This document shows positions 45,278 through 54,179 of a stretch of DNA of 64,000 bases, in pieces. Under the pieces are notes generated by a model. It saw only the letters and a list, made by a program, of their open reading frames with translations, did no database searches and was not told the DNA's origin. Every line of letters starts with the position of its first letter. Positions within the stretch are counted from its first letter, which is position 1. Position numbers and translations under genes: made by a program. The DNA is from DASRFR01 sp035651455. GTDB taxonomy: Bacteria; Acidobacteriota; Terriglobia; Terriglobales; Acidobacteriaceae. Location of the stretch: assembly GCA_035651455.1 (NCBI GenBank), contig DASRFR010000022.1:558001-622000 (forward strand), written 5' to 3'.

Positions 45278-45529
45278 ATGGCGTATGTGATTACCGATAG
45301 TTGCATCAAGGACGAGCTTTGCGTCGATGTTTGCCCCACTGACTGCATCCATCCCAAGAAGGACGAACCCTCATTCGACACGGCCACGCAATTGTATGTG
45401 GATCCGAATGGCTGCATCGATTGCGGAGCCTGCGTGCCGGTGTGCACTTCGGATTCAATACACGCTCTCGATGACGTTCCGGACGACAAGAAAGCTTTCA
45501 TCGAGAAGAACGCCGCCTTCTACAACTGA
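45278..45529 (+). CDS. Ferredoxin, two-cluster type
   Basis: An 83-residue electron carrier. The first cluster site is CIKDELCVDVCPTDC, the second CIDCGACVPVC. The spacing suits a seven-iron ([3Fe-4S][4Fe-4S]) or 2[4Fe-4S] bacterial ferredoxin of the FdxA type. AGGAG lies 10 bases before the ATG. It is monocistronic, so its partner is not evident. Confidence 0.95.
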   Translation: MAYVITDSCIKDELCVDVCPTDCIHPKKDEPSFDTATQLYVDPNGCIDCGACVPVCTSDSIHALDDVPDDKKAFIEKNAAFYN

Positions 45530-45674
45530 TCGCTCGCGCGGATCATGAATTGCGCGGTCATCGATCGCCGTCGCCGGTTCTTCACTTTTTTCTCCAGCGC
45601 TTCAGGGCTCATCGCCATCTGCGCGCTGCCACGTTGACATTTGTGCGGTCGCCGTTCTATTGTGCGCCCCGAGC

Positions 45675-46757
45675 ATGAACATCGTTAGGGCCTCCCGGCG
45701 CTACGAAAAATGGCTGCGGCAGCATACTTCCGTTCTCGATGCTGACCTCCGCCTGAAGCATGTGGCCATGGCTCGCGCCGCGTTTCCCTTCCTGCGGGCT
45801 ACTTTTTATCGTTGGCTTCAGTTGTGGCCCAAAATCTGTCCCCAACTGGCAAGCGCGCCACATTTGCTGGCCGTGGGCGATCTGCACGTAGAGAATTTCG
45901 GCACCTGGCGTGACCTCGAAGGACGTCTCATTTGGGGCGTCAACGACTTCGACGAAGCCTTTACCATGCCCTACACCATCGATCTGGTGCGCCTGGCTGC
46001 CAGCGCTGTATTGGCGGGAGAGGCACAGCACCTTGCCGTCAAAACTAGAGAAGCTTGCGATGCCATCCTGGAGGGATATACGCAGTCGCTCGCCCACGGT
46101 GGATTGCCGTTCGTGCTGGGAGAACATCACCGCTGGCTGCGATCCCTCGCGGAAAATGAGTTACGCGACCCCGTCCACTTCTGGGGCAAGATGGACAAAT
46201 TACCGACGTTCCGAGGAGATATTCCAGCCAGTGCCCGAGAGGGACTGGAGCACATGATGCCGGAGCGCGGAATCCCTTATCGGGTGGCGCATCGCATTGT
46301 CGGACTGGGCAGCCTCGGTCGCATGCGCTTCATCGCCTTGGCAGATTGGCATGGCGGAAGAATCGCGCGGGAAGTGAAGGCCGTAGTCCCTTCGGCAGTG
46401 TATTGGGCGCAAGGCGACGAAGGTCCGGCGGAGATCTTGTGCCAGCCCATCATCACGCGCGCCGTGCGCTGTCCCGATCCGTTCATGCAGGTAAGGGGCA
46501 AATGGATTGTGCGGCGCCTCAGTCCGCATTGCTCGCGCATCGAGTTGCAAACCTTGAATGCGGCCGGCCAGGAATTAAAGTTGCTTCATGCCATGGGTTG
46601 GGAGATCGCAAACGTGCACTTGGGCACGCGAGAAGCGATCAAGGCTGTCAAGGTTCACCTCAGGCGGCAGAAGGCGGGATGGCTTTTTACCGCCGCTGGG
46701 AAAATGGCCGAGGCTGTACGTGCAGATTGGCGTCAATGGCGCGACGCGCAGGCATGA
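45675..46757 (+). CDS. DUF2252 family protein
   Basis: A 360-residue cytoplasmic protein. LLAVGDLHVENFGTWRD and WGVNDFDEAFTMPYTIDLVRLA carry the Asp/Asn/Glu residues of a protein-kinase-like (aminoglycoside-phosphotransferase-like) fold typical of DUF2252. The substrate is unknown. ATG 45675 is used; a TTG at 45660 extends by five residues. Confidence 0.88.
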   Translation: MNIVRASRRYEKWLRQHTSVLDADLRLKHVAMARAAFPFLRATFYRWLQLWPKICPQLASAPHLLAVGDLHVENFGTWRDLEGRLIWGVNDFDEAFTMPYTIDLVRLAASAVLAGEAQHLAVKTREACDAILEGYTQSLAHGGLPFVLGEHHRWLRSLAENELRDPVHFWGKMDKLPTFRGDIPASAREGLEHMMPERGIPYRVAHRIVGLGSLGRMRFIALADWHGGRIAREVKAVVPSAVYWAQGDEGPAEILCQPIITRAVRCPDPFMQVRGKWIVRRLSPHCSRIELQTLNAAGQELKLLHAMGWEIANVHLGTREAIKAVKVHLRRQKAGWLFTAAGKMAEAVRADWRQWRDAQA

Positions 46758-46828
46758 GCCGCTGATACAGTGGATGTCGATTACTGACTCGTTGTAACAA
46801 ATAACAATGTGTGCGGAAAGGTTCTGGT

Positions 46829-47230
46829 ATGCACGCTGCCGTTACGTGGTCGGATCACGATCGCTTTATCGGAGTTGCTTCTTCGGGGCACGCGCTGGTC
46901 ACCGATGCGGGTGCTGAAAAGACTGCCAACAGTCCCATGGAACTGGTTCTCATCGCGTTGTGCGGATGTACTGCGAGCGACGTGGTTGGCATTCTCCGCA
47001 AGAAGCGCGAGCCCTTTACCTCTCTCGAGGTGCGCGCCGAAGCAGAGCGGGCCGCGGGATATCCTGCCATTTATACTGGAATCAAGCTGATCTACCGCGT
47101 GGGGGGAAACGTAACCAGGAAAGCTGTGGAGGACGCCGTTCGGCTGTCCAAGGAAAAATACTGTTCCGTCTCCGCCATGCTGGAGAAATCCGCCACCATC
47201 AGCTTTGACATCGAATACCTGGGCGGTTAA
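46829..47230 (+). CDS. OsmC family protein
   Basis: A 133-residue OsmC/YhfA-like protein. GCTASDVVGILRKKREP contains the first conserved Cys, and KYCSVSAML the second; with a nearby Glu these form the peroxide-reducing site. ATG 46829 is chosen, with GGAAAGG upstream. It lies 97 bp before the selenoprotein-like glutaredoxin gene in the same direction, which suggests a joint thiol/peroxide role (inference). Confidence 0.9.
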   Translation: MHAAVTWSDHDRFIGVASSGHALVTDAGAEKTANSPMELVLIALCGCTASDVVGILRKKREPFTSLEVRAEAERAAGYPAIYTGIKLIYRVGGNVTRKAVEDAVRLSKEKYCSVSAMLEKSATISFDIEYLGG

Positions 47231-47327
47231 CGCTAGGTTACGTCCGTGTTGCTGCGGGTCAGATTGAATTTGGCCATCGCAAATCTGAGTTTTACTTTGG
47301 AGTGGGCATCTCTGAACCTGGGACACT

Positions 47328-47576
47328 ATGACTGAAAGCAAGCCCCCGAGCATAACTCTTTTCGTGCAACCTGGTTGACCGCCGTGCCATGTCGCCGAGG
47401 CCTACCTCTCGGAGAGAGGCATAAGCTACCAGCTGCGCGATGTCACCATGGATCCGAATGCCGTGCGCGACCTGGTGCACAAATATAAAAGCCGTTCGAC
47501 TCCTACGATCATCATTGGCGAAGAGGTGATGGTTGGCTTCAACCCCGAGCGTCTCGAACAGCTTCTTGGCCCATAA
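47328..47576 (+). CDS. Glutaredoxin-like protein with in-frame TGA, probable selenoprotein (U-P-P-C)
   Basis: ATG 47328 opens a frame of 82 codons to TAA 47574-47576 with one internal TGA (47376-47378, codon 17). The TGA falls where the first active-site cysteine belongs: residues 12-20 read FVQPG-(TGA)-PPC, as in the CPPC of glutaredoxin/NrdH. The frame downstream is fully thioredoxin-like: AEAYLSERGISYQLRDV, the cis-Pro motif STPTIIIGEE, then VMVGFNPERLEQLL. Hairpins follow the TGA at SECIS-like spacing. So TGA is probably read as selenocysteine. A nonsense-mutated pseudogene is the alternative. No sel genes lie in the window. Ribosome site weak. The EamA gene overlaps its end by 44 bases. 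Confidence 0.8.
47395..47419 (+). promoter_or_regulatory. Candidate bacterial SECIS hairpin(s)
   Basis: Two overlapping hairpins follow the TGA. CCTCTC-GGA-GAGAGG (47405-47419) is a perfect 6-bp stem with a 3-base loop starting 33 bases after the TGA. CCGAG/CTCGG (47395-47412) is a 5-bp stem whose loop begins 22 bases after it. Both loops begin with G, and both spacings fit what is known of bacterial SECIS elements recognised by SelB. Confidence 0.6.
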
Positions 47577-48525
47577 GACCAGTCCATTCCGCGGCTACCT
47601 CTATATTGGCAGCGCGACCTTTCTGTGGGGCATTTCCGCCACCCTGGGACGCGCCGCATTCACCGGGCGCCTGCTGCCCGCAGGCACTGCGCTCCAGCCC
47701 ATTGATCCCTTAATTCTTTCTCAGAGCCGCACGACGTTTTCCCTCCTCGTGCTCATGCCTCTGCTTGCGCTGGCGCGCGGGTGGTCCCGGCTGCGCCTGC
47801 CTCGTCGCGATTTCTTTCGGTGCTTGTTGCTGGGCGTACTCGGAGTTGCCGCGTCCAATTACCTGTACTACCTCGCAATTCAGAGGACAAACGTCGCGAC
47901 CGCCATCATCCTGCAATACACCGCCCCGGTCTGGGTACTGTTGTACATGGTGGCCCGCGGATCGCAGCGCGCTACCCTCAAGCGGGTGTCTGCGGTTGCC
48001 TTGGCAGTTGTCGGCAGCGCTCTTGCCATCGGGGTTATCGGGGCCGGAGGGTTTCGCTTGGATGTGCTGGGCGTAACGGCAGCCGTGGCGGCAGCCTTTT
48101 CGTTCGCCTTCTACAACGTGGGAGGGCACGAAATTCTCGCGCGCTACGACCGCTGGCTGGTTTTGCTCTGGACCTTGTTCGCCGCTTCAGCATTCTGGAT
48201 GCTGGTCAATCCGCCCTGGAAGATTGCTGCTGCGCACTATTCCGGAATCCAATGGACCTTTCTGTTCGTGTTCTCGCTGGTCTCGGTGCTCGGACCGTTT
48301 TCCTTGTACTTCGCGGGCCTGCAGCATCTTGAGCCAACCCGCGCCATCGTGGCCAGCTGTCTCGAGCCAGTGTTCTCGATCATTCTCGCGGCCATTGCCC
48401 TCGGAGAAGTGATGCGGCCCATACAGAGTCTGGGTATTGTCATCGTGCTGACCGCAATCGTGGTGGTGCAACTTCCGGATCGCGGCCAAAGAGATACCGC
48501 CGCCCTCGTCGAGCCAATCGAATAG
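47533..48525 (+). CDS. EamA/DMT-family transporter
   Basis: A 330-residue drug/metabolite-type permease with ten helices in two EamA repeats (YIGSATFLWGISATLGRAAF; LGVTAAVAAAFSFAFYNVGG). The TTG at 47533 has GAGGTG four bases upstream and overlaps the glutaredoxin-like gene by 44 bases. A later TTG at 47566 lacks a ribosome site. The substrate is unknown. Confidence 0.9.
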   Translation: MASTPSVSNSFLAHKTSPFRGYLYIGSATFLWGISATLGRAAFTGRLLPAGTALQPIDPLILSQSRTTFSLLVLMPLLALARGWSRLRLPRRDFFRCLLLGVLGVAASNYLYYLAIQRTNVATAIILQYTAPVWVLLYMVARGSQRATLKRVSAVALAVVGSALAIGVIGAGGFRLDVLGVTAAVAAAFSFAFYNVGGHEILARYDRWLVLLWTLFAASAFWMLVNPPWKIAAAHYSGIQWTFLFVFSLVSVLGPFSLYFAGLQHLEPTRAIVASCLEPVFSIILAAIALGEVMRPIQSLGIVIVLTAIVVVQLPDRGQRDTAALVEPIE

Positions 48526-48569
48526 CTGGTGCTTTTCTCTCGGCGGGTGCTTCCCTAGGTCCAGAAGCG

Positions 48570-49838
48570 TTACGCCAGCTCTTTTCCTTTGGTCTCCTGC
48601 AGCAGGGCTGCCGATAATGCCGCAAGCAGAAACGCGCCCGCGCATAAATGAAATGCAGAGCCCAGGCCCTTCGCCTGTCCCACTCGTCCGATCACGTAAG
48701 GCGCTACACAACTCATGGCGCGCGCGCCGTTGTAAGTGAATCCCAACGCCCTCGCGCGCACCGCGGTCGGGAAGATTTCACTGCCGATAATTCCCGATCC
48801 CGAGAAAAATCCGGTTCCGAAGAACGCCACTACAGTCCCGATCACCAAAAGCGTCCAGGGCTGGCGCGCGAGCGCATAGAGCGGCACCAGCAAGGCTGCG
48901 GCCCCAGTGTAGAGGATGAAGGAACTGCGCCTGCCCAGCCGGTCGGCAAACCAGCCAAAGCTGGCGTAGCCGGGCAGCATTCCGAACAGGTTCAGGACCA
49001 GCAGCAACCCGGTCGTGCCCATCACGCTAAAGCCGCGTCCGCCTTGATCGGCCGGAAGAGACAAGAACGGCGGTATCCAGGTGAACAGTCCCCACCAGGC
49101 GAACATGCCGAAAAAGTTGGCGAACAGTAGAGCAATCGTTTGCCGCGCATATGGTGGCCGCAAAATGAGCGCAATGGTTCCACGTTCCTCGTCTTGCGGT
49201 GCGTTGGCGATATGCTCGGACCCTTTCGCCACGCGGCGATCGTCCTCCCACATCGGTGATTCCGGAACCCGGCTCTGGATCCACAGTGTCACCAGGGCAG
49301 GCAGGATGCCGACGAAGAACACCATGCGCCAGTTCGCGTACTGCAGGACGATGCCCGCCACCAGCGCCGCCAACGCGTAGCCGATCGCCCATGAACTTTG
49401 CACCACCGCGATCGCTTTCGCGCGCAACTCGGCCGGCCATGTCTCTGCGACTAGCGCTGCCCCCGTATTCCACTCGCCGCCCATGCCTAGTCCGAGAATG
49501 AAGCGAAACACCGCCAGCATCAGGATGCTGGTGGAGAGTCCGGAAGCAAACGAGCACACTGAATACGTGAGTATGCTCACCATGAGAGCGCACTTGCGCC
49601 CAATGCGGTCGGCGATGAACCCGAACATCACGCCGCCGATCCCTGACGCCAGCAAGGTGAGCGTGTAGAGCAGTCCAGAGGTCGCTTTGCTCATGCCGAG
49701 ATCGCGCATGACATGAGTCAGCACGAGCGCATAGAGCATGGCGTCGAAGGAATCTAGCATCCAGCCGAGCGCCGCCGCAATCAGCGTGCGCCGCTGCGCC
49801 ACCGTGATCTGGGAGAAGCTGAGGGTCTGAGTCGCCAC
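48570..49838 (-). CDS. MFS transporter (aromatic acid/sialate-type)
   Basis: A 422-residue permease with 12 helices from GTG 49838. The loop 2-3 signature is GFIADRIGRKCALM, and LGWMLDSFDAMLYALVL at helix 1 is typical of metabolite:H+ symporters of the AAHS/NanT group. FMLGLGMGGEWNTGAALVAE-type helix 4 is present in variant form. The substrate is not deducible. Confidence 0.9.
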   Translation of the reverse strand: MATQTLSFSQITVAQRRTLIAAALGWMLDSFDAMLYALVLTHVMRDLGMSKATSGLLYTLTLLASGIGGVMFGFIADRIGRKCALMVSILTYSVCSFASGLSTSILMLAVFRFILGLGMGGEWNTGAALVAETWPAELRAKAIAVVQSSWAIGYALAALVAGIVLQYANWRMVFFVGILPALVTLWIQSRVPESPMWEDDRRVAKGSEHIANAPQDEERGTIALILRPPYARQTIALLFANFFGMFAWWGLFTWIPPFLSLPADQGGRGFSVMGTTGLLLVLNLFGMLPGYASFGWFADRLGRRSSFILYTGAAALLVPLYALARQPWTLLVIGTVVAFFGTGFFSGSGIIGSEIFPTAVRARALGFTYNGARAMSCVAPYVIGRVGQAKGLGSAFHLCAGAFLLAALSAALLQETKGKELA

Positions 49839-49969
49839 CAGGCGGCGATTCTAGCAGGCTGGCGTGAGAGCAGGATGTCGTGTGAGACAACCGGTCATTC
49901 CCGCGCTGTGCAGCGGGCGCACCCGGCTGGCGCGCTTGGCCTTCCGGGTGGTCTCCGACTCCAGTGTCG

Positions 49970-50407
49970 CTACTTCTTTGCTTGCAGCGACTCGATGTAG
50001 TGATTCAGGTTTGTGATCCGCTGCTGCACTTCGCCTTCATGCCCCTGGCTCATGTGCCAGAACAGAGAACCCCAAACCGGCATGTCCTTCGTGCCATGCG
50101 CCGGAACTCCGGACTCCCCGCGAATGATATTTTGCACGTGCAGCGATGGATATTTTCCACCCTCCTTTTGTGACAGCATCGTCAGGTCAGGAGCCGGGGT
50201 TTTGAGGGCCTCGGAAGCCGGACCGCCGCCCTTGGCATCCCTGCCGTGGCAGACGGCGCAATAGGTTTCATACATTTGCTGTCCCGAGGCCGGGGACGTC
50301 GGCTTCACCGGGACGTGCTTAATCGTCTTGGTCGGTGGTTCGTCACCCGCAAAGGCGGCGACAGCGAACAAAACTACGGCAAACCACACCATGCGGCGTA
50401 GCTGCAT
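49970..50407 (-). CDS. Class I c-type cytochrome
   Basis: A 145-residue exported monoheme cytochrome. The signal peptide MQLRRMVWFAVVLFAVAAFA is followed by a heme site CAVCH in YETYCAVCHGRDAKGGGP. A Met in LTML or KDMPVW is the likely axial ligand. GGAGGAG ribosome site. It is monocistronic, so the electron partner is unknown. Confidence 0.93.
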   Translation of the reverse strand: MQLRRMVWFAVVLFAVAAFAGDEPPTKTIKHVPVKPTSPASGQQMYETYCAVCHGRDAKGGGPASEALKTPAPDLTMLSQKEGGKYPSLHVQNIIRGESGVPAHGTKDMPVWGSLFWHMSQGHEGEVQQRITNLNHYIESLQAKK

Positions 50408-50560
50408 AATCTCCTCCTGTGACTCCAGTAAGAACTGTTTCGAAATGCAACAACAGTTGAGTCTAGGAGCGTCCGGGACACGAAACAGTGTGGCTGATCA
50501 CAACAGCGTGTGATCGGCAAACACAGGTAAGTAGAAGATCTGTGAAGGCTTGCCTCAAAC

Positions 50561-50588
50561 AGAAAGGGCACAGCTTGCGCTGTGCCCT
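50561..50588 (-). terminator. Terminator after the BON-domain gene
   Basis: A perfect 10-bp stem AGGGCACAGC (50565-50574) / GCTGTGCCCT (50579-50588) with loop TTGC lies 20 bases after the minus-strand BON stop. It is followed in that direction by TTTCTGTTT, a moderate U-tract. Confidence 0.8.
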
Positions 50589-50607
50589 GTCGAAACAACT
50601 GCCGGTC

Positions 50608-51630
50608 TTAGTCGCCCATCTTCTGGCGTCCCGCGTTCGGTCCCTGGGCGGGAGTCACGGTGAGTCCGTTCTGCAGGGTAAAGTTCAGCACAGTTTCTGA
50701 AGGCAGCTTGATCTGCTGGCCCTTAGTCGCTGCCTGAACGCCGCCGCCGAGACCGCCACCGGCGGCCGCGCCGATCGCAGCTCCTTTACCGCCGCCGGCA
50801 ATGGCTCCGATAATCGCTCCAATACCCGCGCCGGCGCCCACCTTTTCAGCCGTATTCTTGCCGCGCGACGAGCCCTGGCGTTTGTACTGGTCGGTCTGAA
50901 TGTTGTAATACTTGTCGCCCACAGCCATGCGGTCCAGTTGCAGGACCAGCACCGACTGCCCGGCAAACTTCCCAGCGCTCTGCACCGTCACGACATGACC
51001 TTCCACATCGTAACCGGCAGGTATGGCTACATCGCCATCCACCGAAAGTGGTGAATCCAGGGTGGCATGGAACGTTTGGCCTGCCTGGGCACGCTCGGAA
51101 TCAATGGTATCGACCAGCCGCACCGCCAGCGTAGTCCCCGACGGGATGGTGACCTTCTTAGGCGCGGGGGGTGGTGGAGGTGGAGCCGGAGCAGGCGGGG
51201 GCGTATTCTCCGCCACCATTGGCGGCGGTTCCGGGGCAGGGGCTGGCTGCGGCGCCGGGGCGCTGCTGCGGTGTTTCACTCGTGGCTTGGGTGCTGGCTT
51301 GGGCTCTTCAACCGGAGGGGGCGGAGCTTGCGCGACCTCCGGAGCGGGTGGTGCTGCGACCTGAAGGTTGTTCACTACTTCTTTCACGCCGGCTACAGAA
51401 GACGCCTGGCGAGCCGCCGCATCACGCTGGATTTCCGTATCCACGTTGCCGGTCAGTGTGACTGTGCCTCCGGCAGACTGAACGCCCAGTTGTTTGCCTT
51501 GTAAGCCGGAATCCTGGCTGAATTTGCTTTGAATCGCGCTTTGAATGTCGGCGTCACTAGGAGCCTTGTTGCACGCCACACCCAAGAGCGTAATGAGGAG
51601 GACTACGGAGAGATACACCCTCGCCTTCAT
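50608..51630 (-). CDS. BON-domain lipoprotein with Pro-rich linker and glycine zipper
   Basis: A 340-residue lipoprotein: lipobox LLGVAC with Cys at residue 20. A BON domain follows at about 22-95 (GGTVTLTGNVDTEIQRDAAARQ). A Pro/Ala linker runs at 95-165, a beta-rich domain (SGTTLAVRLVDTIDSERAQAG) to about 260, and a glycine zipper at about 265-310 (AGAGIGAIIGAIAGGGKGAA). It is probably tethered to the outer membrane. AGGAG ribosome site. Confidence 0.9.
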   Translation of the reverse strand: MKARVYLSVVLLITLLGVACNKAPSDADIQSAIQSKFSQDSGLQGKQLGVQSAGGTVTLTGNVDTEIQRDAAARQASSVAGVKEVVNNLQVAAPPAPEVAQAPPPPVEEPKPAPKPRVKHRSSAPAPQPAPAPEPPPMVAENTPPPAPAPPPPPPAPKKVTIPSGTTLAVRLVDTIDSERAQAGQTFHATLDSPLSVDGDVAIPAGYDVEGHVVTVQSAGKFAGQSVLVLQLDRMAVGDKYYNIQTDQYKRQGSSRGKNTAEKVGAGAGIGAIIGAIAGGGKGAAIGAAAGGGLGGGVQAATKGQQIKLPSETVLNFTLQNGLTVTPAQGPNAGRQKMGD

Positions 51631-51807
51631 AACGTTTACTCCTGAAGTTGTACAGGTTCCTAACAGTTTAGATGCTGAATGCGAGTTCGTTTAAACTATT
51701 TTTGCGGCTGTTACCCGCATCTGTCCCGTCACTGTCAACCCGCATTGCAGTAAGTAGTTGCGGACTTTCTCGAGCTGAAAAGAAATGCCGGGTCGGGCCC
51801 GGCCGGA

Positions 51808-52338
51808 TCAGTTCTGGTGTAAGAATTTGTAATCCAGAATGGAGGCCGCCATCCCGATGCCATCCGTAATCTCTTGTGTTTCCTTGGACCGGATGATCCG
51901 CCCTTGGCACAGCACGTTGCTGTTCTTCTGACCAGAGATTTCCTCAGGCATCTCGAACACCATCTCCACCAGGGCATTGACCGGCAGCGCCTCGGGGCCT
52001 TGAACCAGAACTCCCGACTGGCTGATGTTCAGAATGGTGCCCTCGTGCCACGTGCTTAGGTTCTTAACCCGGTAGCGCACCGCCAGGCTCAGCTTTAACC
52101 GGCGGGCCCGGGGCACCCAGGTGGGCTTCTTGGAATGGGCGCGCCGACGCGGAGCTTCCCCTTCCGGGGCTTCGTGCTCCACCCGCTCCGTTCGGCGCAT
52201 GGTTTTCCAGTCGTACTTGTACTCGACTGCGCACAACAGGCAGACCTGGTAGTAGTGGCCATCGGCCGCCCGCCGAGGCCAGGAAAACTCGTGGGAGCAG
52301 CGACCTAGCATAAGCACGTCTAAAATCTTCTGGGGCAT
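51808..52338 (-). CDS. PilZ-domain protein with N-terminal Cys cluster
   Basis: A 176-residue protein from ATG 52338. The PilZ domain (about 75-165) has NISQSGVLVQG (the SxxG-type motif), though the RxxxR motif is less clear (RARRLKLSLAVRYRV). The N-terminus has CSHEF then CLLC 20 residues later, possibly a small metal site. Faces mobA divergently. Confidence 0.82.
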   Translation of the reverse strand: MPQKILDVLMLGRCSHEFSWPRRAADGHYYQVCLLCAVEYKYDWKTMRRTERVEHEAPEGEAPRRRAHSKKPTWVPRARRLKLSLAVRYRVKNLSTWHEGTILNISQSGVLVQGPEALPVNALVEMVFEMPEEISGQKNSNVLCQGRIIRSKETQEITDGIGMAASILDYKFLHQN

Positions 52339-52469
52339 GGCTGATTGTCGGAAGTATTGCCAGACACCCGCTATCATCTATCGCGATCGGAACTTGCGCT
52401 AGGTTACTTTCGTACTTGCGATGGAGGAGATTTGCACACTGCTTTCGCCGTGCACACTGTCCTTTCGCC

Positions 52470-53084
52470 ATGGCTGAGGCCCGGACAGTGACAACCTTCG
52501 CCGACATCTCCGCCTTCGTGGTTGCCGGGGGCAAGAGTTCTCGCATGGGGCGGGACAAAGCTTTTATTGAGCTGGAGGGCCGTTCCCTTTTGCAACGTGT
52601 GCTTACCCTCGCGCAGGCAGTGAGCGACAAAATTGCAATTGTCGGCGACCCCGAAAAATTCGCCAGTTTTGCCCCGGTTGTACCCGACGTTTTCGTCGCA
52701 GCAGGGCCGCTGGGTGGAATTCATGCCGCGCTGCAAACCACAACTACCGATCTCAACCTGGTTCTTGCCGTGGACATGCCATTCCTTGATGTCGCATTCG
52801 TGCATTATCTCGTTGGGCAGGCGAGGACGTCATCCGAGTGGGTACTAGTGCCCAGCGTAGAAGGACGCTTGCAGCCACTCTGCGCGCTCTACCAGCGAGG
52901 CTTTGCGGCGATCGCCGAGACGGCGCTGCGCGCCGGGCGAAATAAGATCGATGCACTCTTTGCCCAGGTGCCCACCCGCATCCTCGACGAATCGCAGTGG
53001 ACGCCCCTCGGCTTTTCTCCGGCCATCTTCCGGAACCTGAACACCCCGGACGATCTCCAGCAGGTGCTCAAAAAATCTGAGTAA
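52470..53084 (+). CDS. mobA: Molybdenum cofactor guanylyltransferase MobA
   Basis: Transfers GMP from GTP to molybdopterin to make the bis-MGD cofactor. The nucleotide motif is VVAGGKSSRMGRDKAFIEL, and LVLAVDMPFLD is the magnesium-binding loop. It is 204 residues from ATG 52470, the usual length. No other moco genes adjoin, so the enzyme using the cofactor is elsewhere. Confidence 0.94.
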   Translation: MAEARTVTTFADISAFVVAGGKSSRMGRDKAFIELEGRSLLQRVLTLAQAVSDKIAIVGDPEKFASFAPVVPDVFVAAGPLGGIHAALQTTTTDLNLVLAVDMPFLDVAFVHYLVGQARTSSEWVLVPSVEGRLQPLCALYQRGFAAIAETALRAGRNKIDALFAQVPTRILDESQWTPLGFSPAIFRNLNTPDDLQQVLKKSE

Positions 53085-53256
53085 ACACCCTCCCCATTTT
53101 TGTTGATCTCCGCGCAAGCCTGCGTCCTGTACTGAACGCGGCAAGCCCACACCTATGCTGCTATCCGATCTCTATGATGTAATCAGTTCGGAGGCTAGCG
53201 TGAGCAAGCGCGCACCGCGCCACCCGGTTCTCAATGCATAATTCAAGCTGACTGTC

Positions 53257-54009
53257 ATGCCAGATCCCTACATCGAGTTCAAGGACGTCTCCAAAGCTTT
53301 CGGGGATAACCACGTCCTGCAGCATGTCAGCTTCAATGTGCTGCCCGCCGAGACTGTCTGCATTCTGGGGCGCAGCGGTGTGGGCAAGTCTGTCTCCCTG
53401 CATCACATTATGGGTTTTCTGAAACCGGATTCGGGCCGCGTCATCGTGGCGGGGCAGGACATCACCGACTACACCGAAAAAGAGATGGAGCCCATTCGCA
53501 AAAAGGTCACCATGGTCTTTCAGAATGGCGCGCTCTTCGATTCCCTGACCGTGGGAGAGAACGTCGCGTTCCCTTTGCGCGAGCGGCGTGACCTTTCAGA
53601 GGAACAGATCTACCAGATCATCGATGGGCTCTTGGACATGGTGGGCGTCAGGGAAATGCGCGACCTGCTCCCCTCCGATCTTTCCACCGGCATGAAACGA
53701 TCCGTGGCCATCGCGCGCGCGCTGGCCGCGCAACCAGAGTGCGTTCTCTATGACGAACCCACCACCATGGTCGATCCGCTTATGGCACAACTGCTCGGCG
53801 ACTTGATTAAACGCCTCAAGCTGCAGCTCCATCTGACCAGCGTGGTGGTCACGCACGACATGCGTCTCGCCAAAAAGCTGGCGGATCGCGTCGTGTTCCT
53901 GCATGAAGCCCGGGTCATTTTCTTTGGCCCTTATTCGGAGATGGAGAAGTCGACCGAGCCCATCGTTCAGGAATTCCTGCAACTGGACGAACTCACGCTC
54001 GAAGCCTGA
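53257..54009 (+). CDS. ABC transporter ATPase, MlaF-like
   Basis: A 250-residue ATPase of the phospholipid (Mla/Ttg2A) type. Walker A GRSGVGKS, signature LSTGMKRSVAIARAL (degenerate LSGG), Walker B CVLYDEPTT and the switch VVTHD are seen. The permease MlaE and MCE protein MlaD that normally accompany it are missing from the neighbourhood, so it must work with a permease coded elsewhere. Confidence 0.93.
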   Translation: MPDPYIEFKDVSKAFGDNHVLQHVSFNVLPAETVCILGRSGVGKSVSLHHIMGFLKPDSGRVIVAGQDITDYTEKEMEPIRKKVTMVFQNGALFDSLTVGENVAFPLRERRDLSEEQIYQIIDGLLDMVGVREMRDLLPSDLSTGMKRSVAIARALAAQPECVLYDEPTTMVDPLMAQLLGDLIKRLKLQLHLTSVVVTHDMRLAKKLADRVVFLHEARVIFFGPYSEMEKSTEPIVQEFLQLDELTLEA

Positions 54010-54179
54010 GCCGCCGCCGTTTCGCATAACTCTCATCCCTTCACAAACCGCCTGACATATCAGCCGCACAGGACCGATCCGTGACACGACACGCGAGAGA
54101 TTGATCTGTGGACAAATCTTTCGCGGCCCGCATCACGCTTTGCTCCCTGCCGCGTCTATTGCGCCAAAGCGGGGGATCT

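Noticed and set aside
44904..45300. Small ORFs of about 100 aa between the L,D-transpeptidase and ferredoxin
   Set aside because: They overlap each other on opposite strands with low-complexity translation and no start signal.
47533..47576. Glutaredoxin-like gene as a simple pseudogene
   Set aside because: The reading frame is intact outside the single TGA, which sits exactly at the redox Cys with hairpins downstream; recoding explains this better.
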